Source: Pelargonium nanum
Taxonomy: Eukaryota; Streptophyta; Magnoliopsida; Geraniales; Geraniaceae
Direction of reading: 5' to 3'
Assembly (NCBI GenBank): GCA_036897485.1
Contig: JAYMTF010000128.1
Coordinates: 1 to 51,114 of the forward strand
DNA length: 51,114 nucleotides
Positions within the stretch are counted from its first letter, which is position 1. Each line of letters starts with the position of its first letter. The position numbers and the translations under genes are program-made. Shown here piece by piece: positions 24,501 through 34,358 of this stretch. The notes beneath the pieces are model-generated. The model saw only the letters and a list, made by a program, of their open reading frames with translations, ran no database searches and was not told the origin of the DNA.

Positions 24501-24792
24501 ATCATATATTGGGTTTTGCTATTTACTGTAGGTTGTTCTCCGATGGGGGCTGCAAAGAGGGACTAGTGTTCTACCTTGTAGCCTGAAGCCGGACAGGATA
24601 AGGAAAAACATTGACATCTTCAGTTGGTCTCTGTCAGATAACGAGTGGAATCAGTTGAACCAGATCGAGCCCCAGGTTTGTTTGTTTGGAAATGGCCCTT
24701 TGAATAATCTCTCGGAAAGTGGCTATACATTCGGAAGTGGCCCCCTTCAAGCAGTGCATGAATTGGAAGATGACATGGAATCCAATGCTTGA
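18522..24792 (+). CDS. Aldo-keto reductase with altered cofactor site (3 exons)
   Basis: Exons: 18522-19088, 20297-20548, 24532-24792; 1080 nt, 359 residues. Introns are 1.2 and 4.0 kb. It is a (beta/alpha)8 aldo-keto reductase of the cytosolic NADPH-dependent type. The catalytic tetrad is complete: D51, Y56 ([10 protein letters not shown]), K84 (TSKLYC) and H117 (YLMHWP); GVSNFN and VNQVELHP are also present. Three things are unusual. First, the family Y of AYSPLG, which stacks on the nicotinamide, is H215 (AHTPLG). Second, the K of the PKS motif that contacts the NADPH 2'-phosphate is C289 (LPCS), although R and N of the same motif remain. Third, residues about 221-255 form an extended loop, acidic (SGSGEDEPG) then basic (RISFRRSRS). 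The C-terminus is also divergent. Substrate is unknown. A 5'-UTR intron is likely. Confidence 0.85.
19951..20035 (+). mobile_element. Possible truncated Stowaway-like terminus in intron 1
   Basis: Starts after TA with a C-rich head then TTCCCAAAATGTGTGGAC, and a second similar stretch TTTGTCCCAAATTGAGTGTC follows. This resembles a Stowaway terminal repeat, like the complete element at 38826-39025, but no opposite end is visible. Confidence 0.3.
20549..24531 (+). other. 4.0-kb last intron of the aldo-keto reductase gene
   Basis: No embedded gene seen. Contents: a (TG)n run at 21114-21129, a segment at 20980-21430 rich in gcgacac, gtgacatg and ggacacga words that resembles LTR-retroelement debris, and a pair of about 80-bp direct repeats at 22681-22760 and 22832-22910. 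Confidence 0.6.
22681..22910 (+). repeat. Pair of about 80-bp direct repeats in the intron
   Basis: Copies at 22681-22760 and 22832-22910 begin tattccgtctaagtgttrt and share ttctctacctgaac and ctgratgttttctt. The offset is about 151 bp and the copies differ at roughly a tenth to a fifth of positions. Confidence 0.75.
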
Positions 24793-26528
24793 TATGATAA
24801 CATATTAAACATTTTGTTGTGTGATTATGTTTCAAAGAAATCATTATGTTGTTGTAAGTCATATATATGATGCCCCATGGTGTGTGACTTGTGGTTCTGT
24901 CACTTTTGTGGATGCTGAATACAAAATTCAAAGGAACATTATCAATTGAAGTGAAAAGGTCTGTTTCAGTGCAACCCTACTTTGAGGGTTTCCTATTGGT
25001 GTCTTTATTTTATCCTACCATATTAAAATGATAGCCAATGCTTTCTAGTTACCTCATAAATTATAGTTGACATAGCATGTTTTTTGTTTGGTGGATGAAA
25101 AGGCCACTTTTAGAAAGACAGAGGTTGATGCCAATCTCTTAACCATACCATCAACTTTGCCAATGCTACTTTTATGTATATATTCACATATTGAAAAGAA
25201 GTCTATTAATATTTTGCTACTTTACAGGTACTAGAGATACTCTCAAAATGAGCACCAAGCAAATTTGTGACACTTTCTTTTCAAGTTGTTGATCACTTTC
25301 TATATTTGAAAAGATTCATTTACTTGGTTAACAAGCTTTGTCTGGTCAATATCTTCCCCTGCTGCCAAAATCTATGATTTGGTGCTTGCTTTGGTCAATC
25401 TTTTCTCATGAAAAGATAGTGAGAAATTCATTGTATGGGATAGAATGAACTCATATGTCATCTAGATGGCAACAAAGTCAATTAAATAGCCAGCCAAGCT
25501 GGTGAGAAAAAGAGAGAGGAAAACAAATTCCCATAAGAACCTGAATTTCTTGTTGAGAAAATGTTGTAATTTAGTTGAAAATTAAGGCAGGCTTAGTGGG
25601 TGATATAGGTAGGGTAGAAGGGGGCTAAACGCGGTTTCTCTTGAGATTTTAATGCTTCCTTGTCAACTATAGAAAATTCAAAATATTAATGGTTGAGAAT
25701 TAAATAATGCCCATTCACTCAACTACAACTACAAGACTCCACAGAGCCAAACCAAGTAGCAAAATGCATGCAAAACTAGTTTGGTTTTGTACATTAACTG
25801 TTCAGTCACAAGTTTACACATTTGGTGTTCATATATGTAGTTAAGTCCAGGGAAGGAATTTATATCTTCACTTGCAAGCAAAGAACAAGAAAGATGTATT
25901 TTTCTTCATTTGTTTTCTCACATAAGTTTTGATTATTGACTTCCAGTTGGACTAATCTACTCCTGTTACCTGCAATCCAATGTGACTTCTTGGGTTGTTC
26001 TCTAACAAGAAAAGACATACTACAACACCAAATTCTGACCAATTCATACCATACATGGTTAATAGAAAGATTGTAAAATAAGGGGAGACATCAAATTGTA
26101 CCATTTGATTAAAGCTAATTTGCAAGACATGTGCATGTATGTTTCATGTATACAGAGTACAGAGATGTGATCAAAATTCAACAAGGTTCCATTATGCATA
26201 TATCTGCAACAGATTGAGTTCAGAAATTTATTTTACAAATGTTTGAGAGCTTATGATTGTACTTCACTGAATGTAAGTAACAAACTAATGTTGAATACTA
26301 AAACTTACAACGATTGAGGTAACTGGCATTGCTGCTTTTCTCTCCCTGTCAAAGAACAGCAAACTCCCAAAGCCCAAGAAAACGGACACATGTTTAGTTA
26401 TTTACAAAGGTATCACCAGTTAATATGCAACAACACCAGCTTATGGGGGTGCCAAAGGAACTTTGTCATCATAGGATGTACAGTAGCTATAGTTGCACAA
26501 CCAGAGCATCCCTGGTCACACAAGAAAG
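24793..26528. other. Intergenic DNA between convergent genes
   Basis: Holds the 3' UTRs of the aldo-keto reductase (+) and receptor kinase (-) genes and A+T-rich spacer. No further gene or element is recognised. Confidence 0.6.
26227..26232 (-). promoter_or_regulatory. Candidate poly(A) signal of the receptor kinase gene
   Basis: TTTATT on the plus strand, AATAAA on the minus strand, about 300 nt beyond the TAG. Confidence 0.4.
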
Positions 26529-29500
26529 CTAGATGTTGCTGCCAATGTTATCAAGCCAAGAAACTAGTTGCTGAGTGGAAGGCCTCCCTTTAGGAGATTC
26601 ATTTAAGCAACGACAGGCTATCTCAAGAACCCGAAGTAGCTCCTTATCATGCTCCTTGTCGTATATGAACGGATCAAATACTTCACTCTCTCTGTTCTCC
26701 ATCTTCATCCGAATCACCCAAGAGATCAAATCCCGTGATCCTCTAGGCTTACACATATCCATAGGCCTTTTTCCAGTGAGAAGCTCCAAGAGAACAACCC
26801 CAAAACTATACACGTCCCCTTTATAAGTAGCAACAGATGCTTGGCCATACTCAGGAGGAATGTACCCTAATGTGCCAACAAGATCAGTGCTCACATGGGT
26901 TTCTTGAGGGAGTATCAGTCTCGCAAGACCAAAATCGGCCAAGTGGGCTTCAAAGTTCTCATCTAAGAGGATGTTACTTGACTTGATATCTCGGTGAAGG
27001 ATATGAGGATCGCATGATTGGTGCAAGTATGCAAGCCCCCTTGCTGCTCCCTGAGCAATGTGAAGCCTAGTGTCCCAATCCAGTGCAGATGCCCCATCAA
27101 TTTTTTCATGTAACCAATAATCCAAGCTGCTATTTTCCATGAAAGAGTAAATTAAAAGCCTGTCACTTTTATACACACAGAACCCCTCAAGACGAACAAG
27201 ATTTGGATGCTGAGCTTTCGAGAGGGTTTCAACTTCAGCATGAAATTCTCTGTCCATCTGGCCACAGTCACCCGATAGCCGTTTGATCGCAACCTTCCTA
27301 CCATCAGGGAGGGTGGCTTTGTAAACCAGGCCGAAACCTCCACATCCTATGATATTTGCTTGGTCAAAATTGTTGGTCGATTTCATAAGGTCCTCAAGGG
27401 AGAGCTCTTTATCATTTTCCGTCTTTGCGAACAAAACTATTTCTAAAATTTTATCATTGCCATCTGCCTCCTCTTTTTCAGGATCAACCTCTCGTCTAGT
27501 GTGTGTTCGCAACACAATCAAAAACAGGAGAGAGAGAAGGAAAATTGTGCCGAATCCAATACCAACAGCCATTCCAATAATGACTCCTTTGTTCCTCTTA
27601 GATTTCTTGCCTGATGCACTAGGATCTTGGAAAAGACACGCATTTGGAGCATGATCACCACATAGATTGGTCCCCTCAAAGCTTGCATTTGGGAATGTCT
27701 GAAACTGACCGCCTGAAGGAACGATCCCATCAAGTCGATTGTATGCAACACTGAACTTGGAAAGAAAAGTGAGCCTCACCAAGGAAGACGGTATCATCCC
27801 CGTTAGGTTATTGTGGGACAAATCCAGAGTCTCTAAGCTTGTCATTCCTGACAAATTACTAGGGATGGATCCTGAAAGATTGTTATGCTTGAGATCCAAA
27901 ATGTGGAGTTTCTTAAGATTCCCAAATTCTGGCCAAATAGATCCACTAAGATGGTTACAACCAAGGTCTAGCGTTGGCGGAAGGCTCGAAACTTGATTAT
28001 ACTGCAACCCTCTAGTATTTTCATTCCTTTTCATGAAAAATGGGAAATCAGATGACTCCTCCAGCGATATATTCCGGTCAATGAGGCTCTTCAATCCAGT
28101 GATGCTCTTCGGGATCTCCCCAGTAAACGAATTGTTTGATAAGTCCAAGTAAAACAGAGACTCAAAAGTGCCAAACCAGGCGGGAATTGCTCCACTCAAC
28201 TGATTCCAAGATAAATCCAACAACTGCAACTTGGTGCTGCCTTGCAACCACTGCGGCATTGAACCCTTGAGTCTACAGTTTGCAATGATGAGAACTTCCA
28301 GATTGTCAAAATGAAGATTAGGATCAGCAGGCAATTCCTCATGGTGGAAGTTCAAAGTAAGAACCAAAGTAGTAAGGTTCTTGCATTGCTGCAGAATCCC
28401 AAGGGCTGAGGAAAGATTTGAGAGACTGGAATTGGAAAGAGACAAGTAAGAGAGACTCTGGAAGTTCCTAAAGCTTTCTGGGATTTGGCCACTGAAAGTG
28501 TTCCTGGCAAGATTTATGTCTTTCAAGTTTTGGCAAGAGGGAAGATTATCCGGCACAGACCCAACAAACCTATTAGACCCTAAATCAAGAGAGACTAAAC
28601 TAGTCATTGCTGAACAGTTCAGATATATGAGACCAGACAATGAGTTGTTCCTCAGATTAAGGGACTCAATGGAGCCCGAATTCGACAAGGATCTCGGTAT
28701 CCCACCAGTGAAGCCATTAGATGAGGCTGTGAAGGTTGTCAATTTCTTCAAGTTGTGAAAAGCATCAGGGATATTTCCAAAGAGCATATTGGAGGATACA
28801 TCAAACTCAGCAAGGTTAGAGAGGTTACCAATTCCAGTGCTGAGCTTCCCAGAAAGCTTGTTGTGCTGAAGACTCACTTTTTCCAAATTCTGAAGCCCAA
28901 ATATCTCTTCTGGAATCTCACCAGAGAGATCATTCATGGAAATACAGAGATGCTTCAATGAACCACAGTGACCAAGCTCCGGCGGAATATTTCCAGAGAA
29001 GTAATTCAGAGCGAGTTTAAGATCCTGAAGTCGAGTTGAATTCTCACAGATACGGCCAGGAAGCGAGCCATTCAAGGAATTGGAAGAAAGGTCAAGAACC
29101 TTAGCTGAAGGCAGGTCGATGCTGACCGGAACTGGGCCATGAAAATCGTTGAAGCTCAAGTCCAGGACCTCCAGATTGCGCAAATGGAATAGAGACACCG
29201 GAATCGAGCCACGGAGGTTGTTGTGAGAGAGATTGAGGAACCTGAGTTGGTCCAAACCGCCAAGCGAGTCGGCGAGGACGCCGGTTAATCTGGACTTTCC
29301 GAGGTCGAGCTTCACAACCCGACCCGAGTCCGCGGAACCATTTAACCCCAGAGAAGAAGTGGAATTGCAGGCGATGCCTGGCCAGCGACAGCAACTGGTA
29401 GAAGAATTGGTGTCCCACCCATTAATTTTTGAGCCCAGACCTTTCAGAAACTCCTGCAACGCAGTGAAATCGGCCGAGCTACAAGTCAGGTTCTGAGAAC

Positions 29501-29567
29501 TCTGAGCCTGAGCTCGGAAGCACAGTGCCAGGAAAACGATGAGTACCCACAAATCCTGAACACCCAT
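26529..29567 (-). CDS. PSKR1: Phytosulfokine receptor-type LRR receptor kinase (intronless)
   Basis: A single exon of 1013 codons, 1012 residues. The start is the ATG at 29567, which opens directly on a signal peptide (MGVQDLWVLIVFLALCFRAQ). An LRR N-cap with paired cysteines (TSCCRWPGIAC) is followed by about 20 leucine-rich repeats, broken at roughly 491-536 by the island with DFPFFMKRNE and LQYNQ, the region that binds sulfated phytosulfokine in this family. The transmembrane span is about 661-686. The kinase domain has GCGGFG, K762 (VAIKRL), HRDIKSSN (D860) and DFG (878-880), so it should be active. PSKR1 is a plasma-membrane receptor promoting growth and modulating defence. The intronless structure and near-colinear sequence (SALGILQQCKNLTTLVLTLN) fit PSKR1 better than the related PSY1R. 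No damage seen. Confidence 0.94.
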   Translation of the reverse strand: MGVQDLWVLIVFLALCFRAQAQSSQNLTCSSADFTALQEFLKGLGSKINGWDTNSSTSCCRWPGIACNSTSSLGLNGSADSGRVVKLDLGKSRLTGVLADSLGGLDQLRFLNLSHNNLRGSIPVSLFHLRNLEVLDLSFNDFHGPVPVSIDLPSAKVLDLSSNSLNGSLPGRICENSTRLQDLKLALNYFSGNIPPELGHCGSLKHLCISMNDLSGEIPEEIFGLQNLEKVSLQHNKLSGKLSTGIGNLSNLAEFDVSSNMLFGNIPDAFHNLKKLTTFTASSNGFTGGIPRSLSNSGSIESLNLRNNSLSGLIYLNCSAMTSLVSLDLGSNRFVGSVPDNLPSCQNLKDINLARNTFSGQIPESFRNFQSLSYLSLSNSSLSNLSSALGILQQCKNLTTLVLTLNFHHEELPADPNLHFDNLEVLIIANCRLKGSMPQWLQGSTKLQLLDLSWNQLSGAIPAWFGTFESLFYLDLSNNSFTGEIPKSITGLKSLIDRNISLEESSDFPFFMKRNENTRGLQYNQVSSLPPTLDLGCNHLSGSIWPEFGNLKKLHILDLKHNNLSGSIPSNLSGMTSLETLDLSHNNLTGMIPSSLVRLTFLSKFSVAYNRLDGIVPSGGQFQTFPNASFEGTNLCGDHAPNACLFQDPSASGKKSKRNKGVIIGMAVGIGFGTIFLLSLLFLIVLRTHTRREVDPEKEEADGNDKILEIVLFAKTENDKELSLEDLMKSTNNFDQANIIGCGGFGLVYKATLPDGRKVAIKRLSGDCGQMDREFHAEVETLSKAQHPNLVRLEGFCVYKSDRLLIYSFMENSSLDYWLHEKIDGASALDWDTRLHIAQGAARGLAYLHQSCDPHILHRDIKSSNILLDENFEAHLADFGLARLILPQETHVSTDLVGTLGYIPPEYGQASVATYKGDVYSFGVVLLELLTGKRPMDMCKPRGSRDLISWVIRMKMENRESEVFDPFIYDKEHDKELLRVLEIACRCLNESPKGRPSTQQLVSWLDNIGSNI

Positions 29568-29750
29568 ATCGGAAAAAGAACACAAACCCAAGTGAGAAAA
29601 GAGAGAGAAGAAGAAGGGGTAGGTTACAATCAGGTTCCAGCAAAACCCAAAATCCCGGTGGCGGCCATTCTGGACGGTAAAGACGGTTAGAGAAAGTGGA
29701 GCTGCGGAGCACTAAAATGGAGATGGGTTTCGCTCGAAGAAACGCAAAAC

Positions 29751-29769
29751 GAGAGAGAGAGAGAGAGAG
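29751..29769. repeat. (GA)n tract upstream of the receptor kinase
   Basis: On the transcribed sense it is a (CT)n pyrimidine patch about 185 bp upstream of the ATG, a common core-promoter or leader feature in plants. Confidence 0.6.
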
Positions 29770-31900
29770 GTGTCAGGTGAGTTATTGGAAATGCAGAGAG
29801 ACGAATATGGGAAGAAAAAAGAAGAAGGTAAGTAATGGTGGCTTTGACTTGAGAAACCACTTGGAGTTGGGTTTCGCTGTTTTACTCCAGTTCAGGCTCT
29901 ACTTGTTGTTTGTCTAACGCACACAAACTGACCACCAAAAGGTGAAGGCCAATCGAGAAAGGCGTGGCCGGAGCCAAGACGGAAAATGTGATGGGATGCA
30001 CCTAGGTAACGGCAAGTTTTAACTTTCTATTTTTTTTTTTCTTATAAAGTACATATACATGTACATGAAAAAAGTTCTGGATTAATGGCCTATCCTTGAC
30101 TATATTCACCGTTAAAATGTTTATTAATTTATACAGATTTTGTATAACCTTTTATGGGTAAAGCATTGCCCCAATATACATACCATAACATATTATTGTG
30201 ATCGACTATAAGAACATTATTGATAATTCATGTATAATCACTCGGATCAATCTCACTTTTTCGACCCTCGTATTATGCTATGTTGGTAAACGCATGATAA
30301 AGATGTTGTGTAAGATGCACCCTATTGGCAATCTCTCAAAACTTCCTTGTTACACCCCACTTGATAAGCACGCATATAAATGTACTAATCATGGTACACC
30401 ATATGAAAAATCTCTCATATCTCGTCTCTTGGTTCAGTTCTTGAAACCTTGTCTCAAAGACCCTCAAGTTATGACATCATCACCACCTCGGTAAATGCTG
30501 ACATCTTCGTCATCTCATTTTGGAGCCCTAGCGCCACGCCAATGTAGTCCTAATTGCCATGTCACCACTCATACATCACCATGACACTGTCATGATGCAT
30601 GCGTGATGTCATAATATAATCAACTAACACAATTAACGATCAATCACAAGATGCCACATCACCCCTAATGTCAACTTTGTGAGCATAAATATTTTTTTAA
30701 GCCATAAAATACAGATAGTTTTTTTACATTTGTAATTCGCTTGTGTCATGCACACATTTATACTTACATAATTATCTATCTAGCATGTTTTTTTAGTAGT
30801 GCACGTTTCACCTGGTAAATATGATTATTCTCACGCTAGAGGTGAAATTTGAAGCACAAGTTTCACTTAACGATGTCCTCCATTGTTGTGTGCATGTCCC
30901 AGGTCAAGGAGCTCAAGTGTTCAACCACAAATTCATGTAGAACTTCTAAGTGTGAAAATACATATCAATAATCCTGCCAAATTTAGTTTTGTATACATCA
31001 TGTATACTAGTGTTTATTTAACCACCAGGTCGAAAGGGCACATTAATATTAAAATTAGAGTAAGCTGCAAATAAAATTATTAAAGATAATGTAAAATGCA
31101 AAACTTTAATATCAACACTTCATACTATAATCCTTTAAAAAGAAAACTTCAAACTATAATAATGTAAAAGTCACATTCTTATGCATGTAAAATGTTACTC
31201 TACAAAAAATAAAACCGAATTTGTGTATATTTCAGAATTTGTTCTCACGGTAACTTTGTTTGAATCAATCCCAACCTTTTTAATCATAGAATTAAAACAC
31301 AACATAAATTGTAACTTGTGATATCATGGAAGAAAAATAATTTTTTTACAAAAATTTCCTAGATGTTTGTTTCACATTTTATCACAAACACACGTTTGGA
31401 AACATTTTAGTAATATAATTATTGTTGGGTAAGGCAGCTGAGATTTTATTTGATTTTGATAGTTCGAGTATAAAACAACCATTTATTTACAAACCGAAAG
31501 TGATACTTTATTTTATTTATAATATGATCCTAAAAGTCTATGATTTTATCAATTGAAATTAATGAGTTTGGTAGAGAAAAATAAACGGAGTCAAACCTAA
31601 TGTGTGTGTATCATTAAATCTAAAGACGAAACAAACAAAATCAGCAACGGTCAAATACAAATGGCAGAGAGAGCCGCAGAAGTAGAACGTTGACAGACAG
31701 CTAAAGGGTCCCACATCTATTGAGATCTTGTGGACCACACACGTCCACACAGTTCGCCGAGCCGCAGAGAATCATTGCCCATAAATTATATTTTATTATG
31801 CCACTAAGCTAACCATCAAAGTGGAGATCATATGTATTTCGCTTCAAAATTATGAAGCAAATTAAGCAATGCAACAAGAACAACACATGAGATCCACTAA
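29770..31900. other. Intergenic DNA left of the SINE
   Basis: The first 200 bp are the receptor-kinase promoter. The rest is A+T-rich with no recognisable gene. A less A+T-rich patch at about 31650-31780 contains gagccgcag twice. A 98-codon frame at 30198-30494 has no protein signature. Confidence 0.5.
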
Positions 31901-31917
31901 CATGTTCAAAATTATAC

Positions 31918-32064
31918 TTTTTGTGTGTAAATTTCAGTTCGGGGCTTAATCACCGTTAAGACTCATCACTCTTCTTTATAGGTGTGTCTAGTAGGAATCG
32001 AATACGAGAACTCTTCCGATAATCTCAGTCTGCGTTGCCAACTAAGCCACAACTCATTGGTATA
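31918..32064 (-). mobile_element. tRNA-derived SINE with perfect 13-bp target-site duplication
   Basis: On the minus strand a pol III A box TGGCTTAGTTGG (32038-32049) and B box GTATTCGATTCC (31994-32005) are spaced as in tRNA genes. The minus-strand 3' end is a short A run (the t run at 31918). TTCAAAATTATAC flanks the unit at 31905-31917 and 32065-32077 without mismatch. The cloverleaf is not maintained, so this is not a tRNA gene. Confidence 0.75.
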
Positions 32065-33260
32065 TTCAAAATTATACGACTCGACACAACATAACATTTA
32101 CATAAATAAGTTGATATTAATTCGACACAACTTGATATAACTAATACTGACTTTATAGCCGAATAAAAAAACATCATTGCTTCATAAAATTGTAAGAAAA
32201 TAATATGAATTCATTCGTTATAATAAAAACCCCAACCTTCTATAACATTCATGCACTTACAACACTAGTGGGAAGTTTATTATCTATATGTTGGACTTAA
32301 AAGTTTGATTATTGAAGAGAGAATTAAGATTGATCATAACCTACAAAACTAATGTTTTTTTAATAATTATTTATTTGGAATTCCTGTCAACGACCACCAT
32401 CACTATGGAGTGTTTGGATAAAGCAAAATCATATGTGTTTTAATGATGGAGCACTAAGTACCATAAGCCATCTTCATAATTTTTTAATAATAGAGTAGTA
32501 GTTAAACAATTGACCCACAACCACCAGAACCATACCATCCTATTGTAGTGCATGGTCCAACCTGGTTCAACTAACAAGTGGCTTCTCAACTTGAAGTTTC
32601 TTTCATAATCAATCCCATTTCCTCAATATTTCATTATATTTCTTTAAAAAAAAACATAATATTATACATTAAAATGGATAAAAATGAGACACGTAAATTA
32701 TTATATATAAATTTTTTTTAGAATATACTCGTTCAAATTTTATAATTTATAATAAACATGTATTTAACTAAATTTCTATTTGTCTCGAAATAAGTATCTT
32801 GTTAATTGATCCATAAAACTATCTAGAGATTTCATGGTCAATTGAACATTATAACTCATACGTACGCGCGTTGAATGTGTCATGCATGTCACAATATGAA
32901 TAATTATTTGCATACATCGTGTTTAGATTCAACGTGAACGCGGCATGATTGTCATGTGTTAGATACTATAACACAAACACAATATAATTACGACATTATC
33001 GAACTAAAAAAATGTTTATTTTGTGTCGTGTCACGTATTATGATACAAATTTCAAACTCTACTCATATTATGATGTAATCGTTTATTCCAGAGTTCAAAA
33101 ATCTCAATTTTGCCCTCAAATGTTCGGCTGGAGTGATGTTTAATTTTTTGTTGTTGTAAATTATCATGAGAAATACAATTTCAACGGGTTCGTTAATATA
33201 GTCGAGTGTTTAAGGTGGCCCCAGTCCCGTTGACATTGCAATATGAAAGCAGAATGAAAT

Positions 33261-33271
33261 TGGGCTGGGCC
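33261..33271 (+). promoter_or_regulatory. Site II-type element TGGGCTGGGCC
   Basis: Two overlapping TGGGCY words 174 bp upstream of the RING gene ATG. In plants these bind TCP factors and are common in growth-related promoters. Confidence 0.4.
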
Positions 33272-33394
33272 ATGTACCCTTAAGGCCTCAATCCATTCCA
33301 TACAGGGCAAGGAATTTGATTTCATTCATGATTTCGGTTTTCCCTTTGTTGTTTTCCTTAATCTCTTAGGTTTCGGAAATAATGACGAATCGAT

Positions 33395-33402
33395 TATATA
33401 TA
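33395..33402 (+). promoter_or_regulatory. TATA box of the RING gene
   Basis: TATATATA 43 bp upstream of the ATG, implying a very short leader if used. Confidence 0.4.
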
Positions 33403-33444
33403 GTGTTGATTCGGTGAAGGGCAGTGAATCGGTGATTAACGACG

Positions 33445-34200
33445 ATGGAGGAGAAGGAGGGAGCTGTAGTGATTAAAATTGACATGGAAGAAGGAATGTC
33501 CTTCGAGTTCAAAGGATGGGAGATGGAAGAAGAGGAAGTAGTAGAGGATGTGAACCCATGGATGCCGAATCGTCTTCTATTTCCTGACTACAGAGCCCGT
33601 TTCATATTTTCTGATACTTCTGATGATTCCAGTGATGATGATAAGGTAATTATGGACGAAGATAGCGAATTTAGACGTGATGAGAGTGTGGCACAAGTGT
33701 TTGAGGATTGGTTCAATAATTACCTTGGGCATGGATTATCTTCCCAAGAACTACGTAGCTGTATTCAACAGTTTAGTTCTGGAATCGAACACCTGACAAA
33801 TTCTAACGACTCTGACTCTAATCCTAACAAGAGAAGATGTTTTAGCTTTCATGTGAAGCGCAAGGGATTTGAAGAAAGCCGGTATATGGAGCGAGCATTG
33901 GCTCACCAAGAAGAGAAACGCCAGATGTGGATGGAGGAAAACTTGTGTCCAGCAGATCCAGATTCTTATGCTGCTTTCTTGGGTAACTGCACACCACTTG
34001 ATGATGGCCGTGAGTGTCCAATTTGTTTGGATTCCTTTGAAAAGGAAACACTAGCTTCTATGCTTCCATGCAATCATTGTTTTCACACTCACTGCATCGT
34101 TCATTGGTTGTGTAGCTTCAACACCTGCCCGATGTGCCGAATTCGTTTCCCTAACGTCTATGATAAACTTCCCAGTCTCCTTCCCCTTGATTACCTCTAA
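33445..34200 (+). CDS. RING-H2 zinc-finger protein, probable E3 ubiquitin ligase (intronless)
   Basis: One exon, 251 residues, ATG 33445 to TAA 34198-34200. The N-terminal two thirds are acidic and low in complexity (MEEEEVVEDV, SDTSDDSSDDDK) with a basic patch near 129-141. The C-terminal RING-H2 is complete: C191, C194, C209, H211, H214, C217, C228 and C231, with spacing C-x2-C-x14-C-x1-H-x2-H-x2-C-x10-C-x2-C. This fold recruits E2 enzymes, so a ubiquitin-ligase role is likely. There is no signal peptide or membrane span, suggesting a soluble cytosolic or nuclear protein. Partner and substrate are unknown. An intronless structure is common for plant RING-H2 genes. A site II element and a TATA box lie upstream. 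Confidence 0.88.
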   Translation: MEEKEGAVVIKIDMEEGMSFEFKGWEMEEEEVVEDVNPWMPNRLLFPDYRARFIFSDTSDDSSDDDKVIMDEDSEFRRDESVAQVFEDWFNNYLGHGLSSQELRSCIQQFSSGIEHLTNSNDSDSNPNKRRCFSFHVKRKGFEESRYMERALAHQEEKRQMWMEENLCPADPDSYAAFLGNCTPLDDGRECPICLDSFEKETLASMLPCNHCFHTHCIVHWLCSFNTCPMCRIRFPNVYDKLPSLLPLDYL

Positions 34201-34202
34201 CT

Positions 34203-34358
34203 TTTTTGTTTTAAATTTTATTTTATCAGTTTAGCTACACAATAGGATAGTTCTCTCCTTTAAACTCAAAACCGCACCCGATTCAATAGGAGTTGAATCT
34301 ACAACCTCCCACGTAGAGATATGCGCCATCCCTAGGGGACTTTTTATTTTGAATTTTA
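34203..34358 (-). mobile_element. Possible SINE-like insertion with imperfect direct repeats
   Basis: TTTTTGTTTTAAATTTTA (34203-34220) and TTTTTATTTTGAATTTTA (34341-34358) match at 16 of 18 bases and flank 120 bp. On the minus strand the insert has a B-box-like GATTCAACTCC and ends in an A-rich run. The A box is weak and A-to-B spacing short, so the class is uncertain. It lies 3 bp after the RING gene stop. Confidence 0.4.

Larger units (their letters stand above)
32078..33444. other. Intergenic DNA and promoter of the RING gene
   Basis: A+T-rich. Words such as tcgacacaac and gtgtcgtgtcacg at 32080-32150 and 32870-33060 suggest old retroelement debris. The promoter part carries TGGGCTGGGCC at 33261-33271 (site II-type) and TATATATA at 33395-33402. 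Confidence 0.45.

Noticed and set aside
29568..29591. Eight extra N-terminal codons for the receptor kinase
   Set aside because: They would require a TTG start; the ATG at 29567 opens directly on a good signal peptide.
31918..32064. Functional tRNA gene
   Set aside because: A and B boxes are present, but the arms do not form a cloverleaf, and target-site duplications with an A tail mark it as a SINE.
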